Origin: Myxococcales bacterium
Lineage (GTDB): Bacteria; Myxococcota; Myxococcia; Myxococcales; Myxococcaceae
Reading direction: 5' to 3'
Assembly: GCA_016191815.1 (NCBI GenBank)
Contig: JACPVI010000075.1
Span: 1 to 64,000 of the forward strand
Length of the DNA: 64,000 nt
Shown: positions 24,805-33,237 of the stretch, one piece after another
Numbering within the stretch: the stretch's first letter is position 1
Layout: every line of letters begins with the position of its first letter
Program-made: the position numbers and the translations under genes
The notes under the pieces: generated by a model
Told to the model about the DNA's origin: nothing
Databases searched by the model: none
Seen by the model: only the letters and a program-made list of their open reading frames with translations

Positions 24805-25797
24805 TCAACCCCCAACCCCCCGCTGGACAGTCTCGAGCACCCGCCCGGGCTCGATCTCGCCCATGCAGCGGTGGTGGCCCTCCGGGCAGCGCGCACGGCC
24901 GGCTCGGTTGCAGGGACGGCAGCGGAGCGTCGCCGTCAGGAGCTTCTGCTCCGGGCCGAGCAGGATGGACCGCTCGTCATTCGGTCCGAAGAGAAAGACG
25001 GTGGGCACCCCCGCCGCCGCCGCCGCGTGGGAGAGGCCGGAGTCGAGGCCCACCGCCGCCCTGCACAAGGAGGCCTGCGCCACCGCTTCGGCAATCGAGT
25101 TGCCAACGCAGACCATCGCCCCGCTCTCCTTGGCCACCGCCTCCGCTCGCGCCCGGTCGTCTGCGCCACCTTGCAAGAGCGCGGTGGCTCCCCGCTCACG
25201 CAGAACGCGGCAGAGCTCCAAGAGGTGCCGGAGCGGCCATTGCTTCGTCGGCCAACCGCCTCCCACGTGGACCGCCACCAGCGGCCCTCCGCGCCAGCCC
25301 ATCGACTGGAGTTGCCGCCGTGCATCTTCCAGGAGCCCGGACGGAACCATCAGACGAGGCATCGCGTCGTCCGTGGGCACACCAAGCGCCCTGGCCAGCC
25401 TCTGGAAGCGGCGAGAAAAGACCACCTCGAAGGGGGAGGCAGGCGCCCGATGGGTGTAGAGCAACGACTCGGGACCGCCTCCGAAGCCGACTCGGACTTT
25501 GGCCCCGGTCCGCCAGAGGAGGTAGGCCGCCCTCGGCGAGCGGGCAGTGGTCAGAGCGAGGTCGAATCGCTCCGTGCCGATCGCCCGCCGCGCTGAGCCG
25601 AGCGACCAGCCGCCGGCCAGCGGCCCGTAGGAAACCGTCTGGTCCACCTGCGGAGAGAGCGCGAGCAGCTCGGCGCCTTGGCGGTGGGTGAGCACGGTGA
25701 GCGAGGCGCCCGGGTGCGCGGCCTTGAGGTCGCGGATCAGCGGCAGGCCGAAGACGACGTCCCCGATGCCTCCCTTGTGGAAGAGAAGGATCCGCAC
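24805..25797 (-). CDS. Glycosyltransferase family 9 (heptosyltransferase-like)
   Basis: A 330-residue enzyme with two Rossmann-like halves of the GT-B fold. The N terminus (ILLFHKGGIGDVVFGLPLI) is the acceptor half; the donor half shows VAVHVGGGWPTKQWP, VGLDSGLSHAAAAAGVPTV and FGPND, the signature blocks of ADP-heptose:LPS heptosyltransferases. It would add a sugar to lipopolysaccharide core on the inner face of the membrane. Two Cys pairs near the end (RCRPCN, RCPEGHHRCMG) form a short motif found in a subset of the family and may bind metal. GTG start at 25797. No other LPS gene is adjacent, so the donor sugar cannot be assigned. Confidence 0.85.
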   Translation of the reverse strand: MRILLFHKGGIGDVVFGLPLIRDLKAAHPGASLTVLTHRQGAELLALSPQVDQTVSYGPLAGGWSLGSARRAIGTERFDLALTTARSPRAAYLLWRTGAKVRVGFGGGPESLLYTHRAPASPFEVVFSRRFQRLARALGVPTDDAMPRLMVPSGLLEDARRQLQSMGWRGGPLVAVHVGGGWPTKQWPLRHLLELCRVLRERGATALLQGGADDRARAEAVAKESGAMVCVGNSIAEAVAQASLCRAAVGLDSGLSHAAAAAGVPTVFLFGPNDERSILLGPEQKLLTATLRCRPCNRAGRARCPEGHHRCMGEIEPGRVLETVQRGVGG

Positions 25798-25858
25798 CGG
25801 CGCCGACTACCAGCGGCCAGCGGCGGCCGCAACCGTCGTTGCAACCACGGGCGGCCTG

Positions 25859-26440
25859 TCAGGGGGCGTCGAGGTCGATGCCCTCATAGAGGCGATCGAC
25901 ATCGATCTCACAGCCGATCGATTCGAGGGCGATGCACGACTTCGATCTCGCCTCTGAACGCTGCCACTCGTCCCCTGCTCCTCGTCGGAAAACCTCGACG
26001 AGCGCCTCCCGGTGCGAGACCAGAACGTACTCCTCGAGCGATGGGAGCCGTTTGTAGTTGTCGAGCTTCGCGCCGCGGTCGTACGCCTCGGTCGAATCAC
26101 TGAGCACTTCGACCAGAACCGAGGGATTCACGGCGGAGATCTGCTTGCGAAGCGGCTCGGGGTCGTACCGGAGCTCGCCGCAGACCACGCTGGCATCGGG
26201 ATAGGTTCCGAGGCCGGTCGCCATGACGCGAATGCGAAGGTCCGAGTCGTACACGCGGCAGGCTTTTCCGCGAAGCTGGGTGCGCAGCTCGCTGACCACC
26301 GCGACTTTCAGCGCCGAGTGCGGAGAGCTGCCACCCGCCATCGCGTAGATTTCCCCATCGAAAAACTCGTGCTTGACGGTGCTCATCTCCTCGAGCGCGA
26401 GGTATTCGATCCAGGTGTGGCGGTGGATGGGGGCACGCAT
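25859..26440 (-). CDS. Uma2-family (DUF820) protein
   Basis: A 193-residue protein of the Uma2 family, which adopts a PD-(D/E)XK nuclease fold. Visible hallmarks: an early EFFDGEIYAMAGG, DSDLRIRV, YPDASVVCG with the metal-binding Asp, and SVLVEVLSDSTEAYDRG plus KLDNYKRLPSLEEYVLV. Uma2 genes are plentiful in cyanobacteria and myxobacteria and often lie alone; their target is not known. Codon choice and base composition look less GC-rich than the flanking genes, suggesting a late arrival. Neighbours are unrelated. Confidence 0.85.
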   Translation of the reverse strand: MRAPIHRHTWIEYLALEEMSTVKHEFFDGEIYAMAGGSSPHSALKVAVVSELRTQLRGKACRVYDSDLRIRVMATGLGTYPDASVVCGELRYDPEPLRKQISAVNPSVLVEVLSDSTEAYDRGAKLDNYKRLPSLEEYVLVSHREALVEVFRRGAGDEWQRSEARSKSCIALESIGCEIDVDRLYEGIDLDAP

Positions 26441-26526
26441 CCCAAGTCGAAGTTAGTCCCTCGCCTGCCCAGGTGCTACTCGGCTCGACACGCGCCGCCA
26501 GCGCCACCTTCGCGGGGCCGCGACCG

Positions 26527-27570
26527 CTAGTCCTCGACCCGCACCTCGGCCCGCATGTACGGGTGGACCGCGCAGAAGTAGGGGAAGCTACCCGGAGCGT
26601 CGAAGCGGTGGCTCCAGGACTCCCCCTGGCGGAACAGCCCCGAGTCGAACGAGCCATCGTCCGCGGTGGCGGTGTGCGGCACCGGGTCCTCGTTGAGGAA
26701 GCGCACCGTGGTCCCCTTCCGGACGGTGAGCTGCGCAGGGAAGAACTTGTAGTCGCGGATCCGCACCTCCACCGCTCCCCCCACGGGCTCCGCGGGTGGC
26801 TTGGCCTCCGCCCGCTTGGGAGGTGCGAAGATGGACAGCCATCTCCCCAGGCTGGTGAGGGGAATGTCGAACTCGAAGCCGATGCGCAGAGTCTCGGTGC
26901 CGCGGCTCGAGCCCTGGAGAGTGTGGGTGTTGATGTTGGTGGCGTAGAGCGACATGGTGTGCGGCGAATAGGGAATCCCAAAGGCGATGCCGCCGGTCCA
27001 GCCGATTCGGTCCAAAGTCCCCAGCTGCTCCCGGCTCCTCGCGGCGAGGATTCCATTCACGTCCCCCACCGCGAAGAGGAACCCGGTCAGCCGCAACCGC
27101 ACCCCCGCTCCGCCGGCCAAGGTGGCGCCAGTGCTGCCGTAGCCGGAGGAAAAGCCGCGGAGGTTGGCGGCCAGCGAGATGGGCCCGAAGCTCCGCCCCG
27201 CCACCAGCGCCAGGTCCCCGGAGCTGGCTCCCAGGTTGAAGGCGGCCACCGCGCCCACATCCAGCAGGCGGCCCTCCTCCTGGCGCAAGAAGGTGAGGAT
27301 GGCGTGTGGCTCCAGCTCGTTCACCCGGTTGGCCACGTCCGAGCTGGTGGCGTAGCGAAGCCCGAAAGAGAGCCATCTCGCCGCGCCAATCTCCAGCGTG
27401 AACGTGGGGGAGTTCAGCACCTTCGAGCCAGCGAGCGAGAAGTGGTGGGAGAAGAGGAAGTTCACCGTGCCCGGGCTCGCGGCGCGGGCGGCCTGGGTGG
27501 CGGGAGTCTTCTCGGTGACCGGCGCGGCCAGCGCCGATGAGGCCAACAGAGCCAGCGCCGCCGCCCGCAT
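26527..27570 (-). CDS. Beta-barrel protein with C-terminal cupredoxin
   Basis: A 347-residue exported protein. After a short signal peptide (about 1-15), residues 30-235 are beta-rich with repeated aromatic/Gly strands, the pattern of a DUF5777-like outer-membrane-barrel fold. A Lys/Pro/Glu-rich linker leads to a plastocyanin/azurin-like domain (about 263-347) with the full set of type-1 copper ligands: His in PVPHTAT, then Cys, His and Met in YFCAVHPYM. Such domains carry electrons or bind copper. The gene starts 3 bp after the stop of the His-rich lipoprotein at 27574, so both are probably co-transcribed. The combination of barrel and cupredoxin in one chain is unusual; a role in surface redox chemistry or copper handling is inference. 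Confidence 0.8.
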   Translation of the reverse strand: MRAAALALLASSALAAPVTEKTPATQAARAASPGTVNFLFSHHFSLAGSKVLNSPTFTLEIGAARWLSFGLRYATSSDVANRVNELEPHAILTFLRQEEGRLLDVGAVAAFNLGASSGDLALVAGRSFGPISLAANLRGFSSGYGSTGATLAGGAGVRLRLTGFLFAVGDVNGILAARSREQLGTLDRIGWTGGIAFGIPYSPHTMSLYATNINTHTLQGSSRGTETLRIGFEFDIPLTSLGRWLSIFAPPKRAEAKPPAEPVGGAVEVRIRDYKFFPAQLTVRKGTTVRFLNEDPVPHTATADDGSFDSGLFRQGESWSHRFDAPGSFPYFCAVHPYMRAEVRVED

Positions 27571-27573
27571 CGT

Positions 27574-27945
27574 TCACCAGGTAGCAAAGGAGAAGGCGTG
27601 CGAGTGGCTTCCATGGTTGCTCGTCTGGGCGTGCACCACGCCGCCGGAGTGGATTCGCCGCAACTCCTCCGCGGTGAGCGCGAGGAGGTGGCGGTGTCCG
27701 GCCTCCTCCGACGTCTCGTGCTGCACCCCGCCCTCCGGCGGAGCCGAGAGCTCCCTGGTGTCCAGCGTCACCTTGTGGGCGTGGGAGGAGGCAAGCGAGG
27801 AGGTGAAGGTGAGCGTCGCGTACCCTCCTTCTTCGGGGAAGGGCGGCAGCTCCTCCTCTTCCTTCCCGCACCCGGTCAACAGCCGGGCCGCCGGCGCCAC
27901 GAGCAACAGCTCTGCCAGGCACACCACCAATTGCCGGCGCTCCAT
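27574..27945 (-). CDS. His-rich lipoprotein, partner of cupredoxin-barrel
   Basis: A 123-residue small lipoprotein. The leader ends in TGCGK, with a twin-Arg-like MERRQ at the start and the predicted lipidated Cys at 26. The mature part contains about nine His residues in clusters (SHAHK, HETSEEAGHRHLL, IHSGGVVHAQ, NHGSHSH), typical of periplasmic metal-binding proteins. It precedes the cupredoxin-barrel gene by 3 bp on the same strand. It may supply or scavenge copper or another metal for it. No domain family is recognised; the His clusters and coupling are the evidence. Confidence 0.72.
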   Translation of the reverse strand: MERRQLVVCLAELLLVAPAARLLTGCGKEEEELPPFPEEGGYATLTFTSSLASSHAHKVTLDTRELSAPPEGGVQHETSEEAGHRHLLALTAEELRRIHSGGVVHAQTSNHGSHSHAFSFATW

Positions 27946-28021
27946 GCGTGCACTCCCGCGCCCACCGAGCGGCGCCGCGCACAGTTAGGGACGAAGCGGC
28001 GGGTTGTGAACCCCCGGCGGC

Positions 28022-29206
28022 TCAGTCCCGCCGGCCACTGAACTGCTTGCGAGCGAGCAACCCGAGCAACGTCAATAGCAGCAGGGTTCTGGTCTCTGTG
28101 CTCGAGCAGCCACAGCCGCCGACTGCCTCCCCGAGCTGAGAAGCGGGCGTAGCCGCAGGAATCGGCGCGCCGGCGCTCCCTGCGTCGGCCGTGGCCCCCG
28201 CATCCGGAGGGGCGGAGCCACCGGCATCCGAGCCTGCTTGCCCGGCGTCCGGCTGGCCTGCATCGGCGTTGCTGCCGGCGTCGGCCGAGCTTCCCGCGTC
28301 GGGCTTGCCCGCGTCCGGAGATCCCGCGTCAACCCCGAAGCAGCTCGAGACGTGGGTGGAGCGGCTGGTGGCGCAGTTGGTGGGGCCGGCGCAGGTGGGC
28401 TCGGGGAGATCCGGCGGGGAGCTTCCGGTGCCGATGTCGGCGAGGTCCGGGTAGGCCAGCGCCACCGAGCTCCAGTGTGCGGCGCTCGGCGGGTACTCCA
28501 CCCGGCCGAACACCTTCTCCTGGTAGGGCGCCGCCCCGCCCACGCTCGGGCGGTAGACGCCGCGGCTCGTGCTGTAGATGGGGTTGTTGGGGTTGTTGCT
28601 GTAGGCAAGCCCGTTGTAGGCCCAAGTCGCGCTGTACCAATGCTCCACGATGCGCGGCTGGTTGTCGCCCACGCAGTTGGTGTAGCTCCACTTCGAGGCC
28701 AGGATGCGCGTCCCGGTGGCCAGGTTGTAGGTGGCGTCGGAGGCCACTCGGCTCCGATCGAAGCCGGGCGACTCCCCGATGTGCATCCCGGACGTCACCT
28801 GCCCCACCCCGTAGCCGCAGTCGAAAGAGATGATGGTCCGCGAGGCCCCTCCCACCTGGTCCGCCGGAGTGTCGGGGACGCAGAACTGCCGCCAGCCGGA
28901 CTCCTGCATCGCGATGGCCTTCAAGAGCTCGCAGGGGAAGCGCGCCGGCACCTTGTGCGGGGGCTGGGGCTTGTTGCAGCCCTCGCCCAGGTCCGCCACC
29001 GAAGGGCCGGCGGTGCCCCACACGCTCGGGCCCTGGGCCACCAGCGAGAAGATGGACTGCCATGTGGTGAGGTTGGGGTTGGTGCCCGGCGCCGCTTCCA
29101 CTCCGCAGTTGTAGGAGTTGTAGGAGCTGGAGAGCGTGTAGCAGGGGCAGTAGGCCGCTGCCGCCGCGGGAGCGAGGGCGAGCAAGGACGCCCAAAGGTG
29201 CCTCAT
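28022..29206 (-). CDS. Lysozyme-like secreted protein with MYXO-CTERM tag
   Basis: A 394-residue exported protein. The signal peptide (1-18) ends AAAA, followed by a Cys-rich start. Residues about 80-230 look like a soluble lytic transglycosylase domain: the catalytic Glu lies in AIAMQESGW, and FDCGYGVGQVTSGM supplies the GxGQ-type motif. A 100-residue Asp-Ala-Gly repeat linker (about 285-360) leads to GGCGCSSTETRT, a hydrophobic helix and RRD, a MYXO-CTERM-type sorting tag. It would cut peptidoglycan of the cell itself or of prey. Its start overlaps the stop of the upstream gene as ATGA (29203-29206), so the two are coupled. The catalytic call is moderate because the rest of the domain is divergent. 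Confidence 0.75.
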   Translation of the reverse strand: MRHLWASLLALAPAAAAAYCPCYTLSSSYNSYNCGVEAAPGTNPNLTTWQSIFSLVAQGPSVWGTAGPSVADLGEGCNKPQPPHKVPARFPCELLKAIAMQESGWRQFCVPDTPADQVGGASRTIISFDCGYGVGQVTSGMHIGESPGFDRSRVASDATYNLATGTRILASKWSYTNCVGDNQPRIVEHWYSATWAYNGLAYSNNPNNPIYSTSRGVYRPSVGGAAPYQEKVFGRVEYPPSAAHWSSVALAYPDLADIGTGSSPPDLPEPTCAGPTNCATSRSTHVSSCFGVDAGSPDAGKPDAGSSADAGSNADAGQPDAGQAGSDAGGSAPPDAGATADAGSAGAPIPAATPASQLGEAVGGCGCSSTETRTLLLLTLLGLLARKQFSGRRD

Positions 29207-30297
29207 CGCGCCGCCTCCACGAAACCGGCGACGTCGATCCGCTTGCCTTCGGGGACCGCCAGCCGCAGCGCCGCTCCGTCCGCGGTCCTCAAGGCGAACG
29301 GCACCACAAGCTCGCCCTCCACGGCGTGAACCGCCGCCGCAAAGGAGCCGTCGCGGCTGAATCCGCGGAGCTGGTCCACTCCCGGCCCCATCGGCGCGCG
29401 GAACAGCCCGCCCACGAAGAGGCCCCAGCTTGCCTCGGGGTTGTAGGCCAGTCGCCCTCCCGGCCAGGGATGGGGAAAGAGCGCCGGCCTCGGACTTTGG
29501 GCGAGGCGGCGCCGCTCGAGCGAGATCAGGCCCAGCCGCTCCACCACCCAGGCGCGGGAGGAGGGCTCGAGCACCGTGTAGAGAAGCGAGAGTGACTCCT
29601 GGTCCACCGCGAAGTCGCGCGCGAAGGGCGGAAGCGAGGGAACGAGCACCCGCAGCCCGCCGGTGTCGGCGTGCACCGCCACCAGGTCGGCGTGGCCGTG
29701 GCGCACCCGGTAGACCAAGAGCTCCTCCCCCAACGCTCCGGCGAGGAAGGTGAGGTAGCCGGCGAAGGAGTGGACCGTCCGGCTCTTTCCCGAGGCGAGG
29801 TCCACCTCGTCTACGGTGAGTGCGTCAACGCGAAGCTGCCCGGCCTGCGCCTGCTCCAAAGTCGGCTCCTGGCCCGGGCTCCCCCGCGAGACGAAGACGC
29901 GGCCCCGGGAAGTCACCAGCGGACGGGTGGCGTGGTAGACGCGATCGGCGAGGAAGAGGGGCGGCCGCCCGGGCTCGAGCCACACCAGCGCCGAGGCGAA
30001 AGATGGCTCGCGGGCCGGGTAGAGCTGCGCCACTGCCACCACCGAACGGGCGCCGGGCAGCACTGCGCCGAGTGCCACTGCTCCGGGCTCGTGCCGGAAG
30101 CTGGCCACCGCAGGCGAGAGTGCCGCCTGGCCGGGACGCTGGAAAAAAAGCTCGGTGACCTCGCCGTCGGGAGCGGTCGCCAAGAGCGCTACTTCCGGCG
30201 GCTTCGAGAGGGCGGGCCCCGCCCACAGCAAGGGGAGCAGCCACGGAAGCCAGCGCCCGCGGAGAGCGGCGCCTGAGAACGGAACAACCCAGGTCAT
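29203..30297 (-). CDS. Exported propeller-like protein
   Basis: A 364-residue exported protein of unknown function. The N terminus has a hydrophobic signal segment (WLPWLLPLLWAGPALS). The rest is beta-rich, with repeating blocks such as PPLFLADRVYHATRPLV, RTVHSFAGYLTFLAG and LSLLYTVLE, as in a beta-propeller of dipeptidyl-peptidase or TolB type, but no catalytic triad is evident. The ATG at 30297 is the one directly before the signal peptide. It shares a 4-bp overlap with the lysozyme-like gene, so it may form a complex with it or help export it. Confidence 0.6.
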   Translation of the reverse strand: MTWVVPFSGAALRGRWLPWLLPLLWAGPALSKPPEVALLATAPDGEVTELFFQRPGQAALSPAVASFRHEPGAVALGAVLPGARSVVAVAQLYPAREPSFASALVWLEPGRPPLFLADRVYHATRPLVTSRGRVFVSRGSPGQEPTLEQAQAGQLRVDALTVDEVDLASGKSRTVHSFAGYLTFLAGALGEELLVYRVRHGHADLVAVHADTGGLRVLVPSLPPFARDFAVDQESLSLLYTVLEPSSRAWVVERLGLISLERRRLAQSPRPALFPHPWPGGRLAYNPEASWGLFVGGLFRAPMGPGVDQLRGFSRDGSFAAAVHAVEGELVVPFALRTADGAALRLAVPEGKRIDVAGFVEAAR

Positions 30298-30417
30298 CGG
30301 TGCAGGTTGCGTCGGCTGCTTGGGCGATTTCCAGCCGCGGGCAGAACAGGCGTCACGGCGGAGTGACACTCCCGGCTGGGCCGGCTCGGACGGTCGCGAA
30401 TGAAACACACCGCCCCA

Positions 30418-31062
30418 CTAGCTCGGAGGCGGGGCCTCGGGTTGCGCGAGAAGCCAGCTCACCGCCTTCTTCGCCACCGCGAGGAACTCCTCCTGGCGTC
30501 CGGTGGCCAGGTGATCGCAATCGGCCACCACGAAGAGCCGCTTGGAGCCGGCGAGCGATGCCACCAGCGCCTCCACCTTCGGGAGCGCCCCGTACTCGTC
30601 GCGGTCGCCCTGGATGAAGGCGACGGGCTTGTCCAGCCTGCGGAGAAAGCCGAAGTCGAACAGGTCCACCGCCAGCCCCGCCGCCAGCAACCGCTCGATG
30701 CGGGCCTCGCGCAAGGCGAGCTCGAGCGCCACCCTCGCCCCGAAGGAGAAGCCGGCCGCGAAGAGCGGCACCCCGGGCACCTCGCGGGAGAGCCATTCCA
30801 GCGCCGAGGCGGCGTCGTCCACCTCTCCCATGCCGTGGTCGTGCACGCCGCTCGAGCGGCCCACTCCCCGGAAATTGAATCGGAGCGCGCTCACCCCCGC
30901 CTGCCGCAAGGCCTGGGCGAGGCGGTAGGTGACGTGGTTGTGCATCGTCCCGCCGTAGAGAGGATGCGGGTGGCACACCACTGCGGCGGCACGGGGACTC
31001 TCCACCTTCCAGAGCAGCCCCTCTAGCCGCCCGTGCGGCGCCGGCAGGTCGACGAAGGACAT
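30418..31062 (-). CDS. Alpha/beta hydrolase (dienelactone hydrolase-like)
   Basis: A 214-residue cytoplasmic serine hydrolase. An HPHPLYGG loop and the RFNFRGVGRS segment lead to the nucleophile motif GFSFGAR (Ser of GxSxG), then QGDRDEYG with the Asp and ADCDHLATG with the His of the triad. This layout matches a family of short alpha/beta hydrolases often annotated as dienelactone-hydrolase-like; substrate is unknown. Its start lies 6 bp downstream of the unknown gene at 31069-31632, so they are probably co-transcribed. Confidence 0.85.
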   Translation of the reverse strand: MSFVDLPAPHGRLEGLLWKVESPRAAAVVCHPHPLYGGTMHNHVTYRLAQALRQAGVSALRFNFRGVGRSSGVHDHGMGEVDDAASALEWLSREVPGVPLFAAGFSFGARVALELALREARIERLLAAGLAVDLFDFGFLRRLDKPVAFIQGDRDEYGALPKVEALVASLAGSKRLFVVADCDHLATGRQEEFLAVAKKAVSWLLAQPEAPPPS

Positions 31063-31068
31063 CGCGCG

Positions 31069-31632
31069 TCAGGCGTACGCGCGGATCTTCTCCCTCAGCT
31101 CCTTCGCGCGCTGCTGCACCTCGGGATCCACCGAGGTCAGCTCGAGGGACTTGAGCCTCTGCTCCAGGCTCTTGGGCAACTTGGCCTTGAGCCGGCCGCT
31201 TTCGTGGAGCTGCTCCAGCGCCCCGAGCGACTTGTCCACGATGCGGTCGCGGGGGTGATCCAACAGCGAGTCGAGGAAGTACGGATCGTCCGGCAGCTCG
31301 GGGTACTTCTCCAGGTACTCGATGACGCCCTGGACCCAGGCCTTGCGGTCGGGCAGCTCGCGCAGCTTGAGCATCGCCTCCTTCTGGGCCTTGCGCTTTC
31401 CTTCCGGGTCGAAGGCCTTGGCCAGGCCCTCGGGCAGATCGCCCCCGGTGAAGAGCGAGTCGGCGGCGGCCTTGTAGCGCGAATAGGTGGCGCTGCGCTC
31501 GATGCGCTGCTGCTCGCGATCGTCGTGCCGCGAGTGGTACTTGGTCTTGCCCCGCTGGGCGTCGATCTCCCGCCAGGACTTGTTGCGCTTGCCGGTGAAA
31601 CCGCTGCCGTCGTCGTCTTTGTCACGCGCCAT
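31069..31632 (-). CDS. Helical charged protein of unknown function
   Basis: A 187-residue protein I cannot assign. It begins with a Lys/Asp-rich tail (DKDDDGSGFTGKRNKSW), followed by basic stretches (YHSRHDDREQQRIER) and a long amphipathic helical part (YKAAADSL to the end) with no Cys, no membrane segment and no catalytic motif. The basic, helical make-up is consistent with RNA or protein binding. The ATG at 31632 is the only one that avoids an upstream out-of-character Pro/Arg stretch. It lies 6 bp upstream of the alpha/beta hydrolase gene. Confidence 0.75.
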   Translation of the reverse strand: MARDKDDDGSGFTGKRNKSWREIDAQRGKTKYHSRHDDREQQRIERSATYSRYKAAADSLFTGGDLPEGLAKAFDPEGKRKAQKEAMLKLRELPDRKAWVQGVIEYLEKYPELPDDPYFLDSLLDHPRDRIVDKSLGALEQLHESGRLKAKLPKSLEQRLKSLELTSVDPEVQQRAKELREKIRAYA

Positions 31633-31814
31633 CGTATCGCTCCAGCTCAACCCGGACTTGCGCGCGGTGCAAAGGCGCGGCAAACCCGGCCGCCAGGGAA
31701 GCCGGCCCGGCTCCATCTTCGAGAACAGCTCGAGGAGGAAGTTGCCAGGCCTGGGCATAACCTTCGTCGGTTGGGCCCCGCTCGTCAAGCCGGCATCGCG
31801 CCCGCGGCGAGGGC

Positions 31815-32012
31815 TCAGTTTCCCTTGTCGACGGGCAGCCGGTCGTGCCGGGGGTTGCTCTTCCACTGGTAGTCCGGGGGCATGCGGCCTCCGCCCTGGT
31901 TGGCGTGGCCAATCCAGTCCACGTCCTGGTGTCGGAAGTCGTGCCGGGTGCCGGCGGGCTCGGGCTCTTCGGTGACCAGCTCTCGGCGCCCTTGCATCGG
32001 AAAGTCGCTCAT
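31815..32012 (-). CDS. Small unknown protein, 65 residues
   Basis: A 65-residue polar protein (start MSDFPMQGRRELV, end RLPVDKGN) with several Asp, His and Asn residues, one Trp pair and no signal peptide. It is probably a real short gene because its composition is balanced, unlike the Arg/Pro-rich shadow frames nearby. It is followed downstream on the same strand after about 180 bp by the helical unknown gene. The 182 bp between the two contain nothing I recognise. Confidence 0.5.
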   Translation of the reverse strand: MSDFPMQGRRELVTEEPEPAGTRHDFRHQDVDWIGHANQGGGRMPPDYQWKSNPRHDRLPVDKGN

Positions 32013-32042
32013 GCCCCAAGCTAGGCATCGAGCGCGGGGGCG

Positions 32043-32780
32043 TCAGCCCCTGCCAAGCCAGCCCCGCTTGTAGGCCTTGAGGACAGCGAAGGCCGCGAGC
32101 ACCAGGGCCTGGGCGGAGGCGAGGAGCCACAGGCGCAGCGCGGTGAGCCCGCCGCGGGAGTGCAGCTCCCAGCCGAGCAGGAGGAGGAACCCGGAGGCCC
32201 AGGCGGCGAAAGGGTTGTGCTCCTTCTTGAGCGCCCTTGGGACGTCGAAGCCGAGGCGCAGCGGAGCGGAGTCGGAGGGTGACAGCCTGGGAAGCCACCT
32301 CGCCACCTTGCGGGCGTAGTCCTCGAAGGCGGGGCCGAATTTCTGGCGAAGGAAGTCCTCCTCGGCGCGGACGATGAAGAAGTACTCGCCGAAGAAGAAG
32401 CCAAGGCCCACCGCGTAGACCCATTCCGCGTGGGCCACCAGCATCAGGCCCAGGCAGATGCCGAGGTTTCCCAGGTAGAGGGGATTTCGCACGTGGGCGT
32501 AGGGGCCGCGGGTGTTGAGGGCGGCCGCCTCGAGGGAGCTTCCCTGGCCGCTGGTGCCTTCGGGCACCAGGCCCAAGGTGTAGAAGCGGAGCGCCTGCCC
32601 GAGCAGAGCCACGCCCAAGCCAAGCAGGTTCAGCGCAGAGTCCAACTCCGGGCCGCCCGGGCCCACCTCGCCGCGAGACCTAAAGAGGAGCCACCCGAGG
32701 AGGGCCAGCACCGGGACCGGGGTGAAGCTGCGGAAGCGGAAAAGGGCTCTCCCCAGTCCGATGGAAGAGGTTCCGGGCAC
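32043..32780 (-). CDS. Isoprenylcysteine-methyltransferase-like membrane protein
   Basis: A membrane protein of about 245 residues with at least five hydrophobic helices. The key motif YAHVRNPLYLGN, followed by a hydrophobic helix and later FFFGEYFFIVRAEEDFLRQKFG, is shared by isoprenylcysteine carboxyl methyltransferases and phospholipid N-methyltransferases; the motif binds S-adenosylmethionine and the downstream helix carries the acceptor site. In bacteria members modify lipids or unknown small molecules. The start is uncertain: I use GTG at 32780, as no ATG in that frame precedes the first membrane helix. A VapBC-type pair lies upstream on the same strand. Confidence 0.75.
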   Translation of the reverse strand: MPGTSSIGLGRALFRFRSFTPVPVLALLGWLLFRSRGEVGPGGPELDSALNLLGLGVALLGQALRFYTLGLVPEGTSGQGSSLEAAALNTRGPYAHVRNPLYLGNLGICLGLMLVAHAEWVYAVGLGFFFGEYFFIVRAEEDFLRQKFGPAFEDYARKVARWLPRLSPSDSAPLRLGFDVPRALKKEHNPFAAWASGFLLLLGWELHSRGGLTALRLWLLASAQALVLAAFAVLKAYKRGWLGRG

Positions 32781-32844
32781 CGGCGGGCAGCTAGCAGAAA
32801 ACCGTCCCGCGGTGAATGCGGCTTTACCCCGCCGCAACGACGGC

Positions 32845-33237
32845 TCAGATGGCTTCGACCGCCACTGCCGCATCCAGCCGCCGGATGTCCTGGGCATCCG
32901 AGGTGACGATGACTGCCCGGTGGCGAAGCGCGGAGACCACGACCGAGGCGTCAATGGCGTCGGAGGTTCCAGCGCGCCCGCAGAGCACTCCACAGGCCCG
33001 CGCCGCTTCCGCGTCCAGCGCATCGACCGCGGTCGCCGGCGAGCAAAGGAACCTGGCCAGCCGCGCCTGGCGCGCTCCGCCCCGCCAAACCTGGGCAATC
33101 ACGCCCGCCGGCACCACGACCCGCGCCCGGGTACGCAAGGCGAGCTCCAGCAGCGCGCGGACCTTTCCCTCCCCCCGCTCCAGGGCGATCAGCGCGCCCG
33201 AGTCCAACACTAGACTCCGAGGACGCGACGCGCCCAC
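32845..33237 (-). CDS. vapC: PIN-domain toxin (VapC-like)
   Basis: A 130-residue PIN-domain ribonuclease. The acidic pocket is visible: Asp12 and Glu20 (VLDSGALIALERGE), Asp93/Asp96 (GTSDAIDAS) and Asp114/Asp117 (VTSDAQDI). VapC toxins cut tRNA or rRNA with magnesium. The start is not settled: ATG at 33237 overlaps the antitoxin by 28 bp, while GTG at 33210 overlaps it by one base but removes residues before the first strand. Order antitoxin-toxin with overlap is standard. The next gene on this strand is the membrane methyltransferase. Confidence 0.83.
   Translation of the reverse strand: MGASRPRSLVLDSGALIALERGEGKVRALLELALRTRARVVVPAGVIAQVWRGGARQARLARFLCSPATAVDALDAEAARACGVLCGRAGTSDAIDASVVVSALRHRAVIVTSDAQDIRRLDAAVAVEAI

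Noticed and set aside
25859-26440. Uma2 gene as a transposase of an insertion sequence
   Set aside because: No terminal inverted repeats or target duplication surround it, and the family is not a transposase family.
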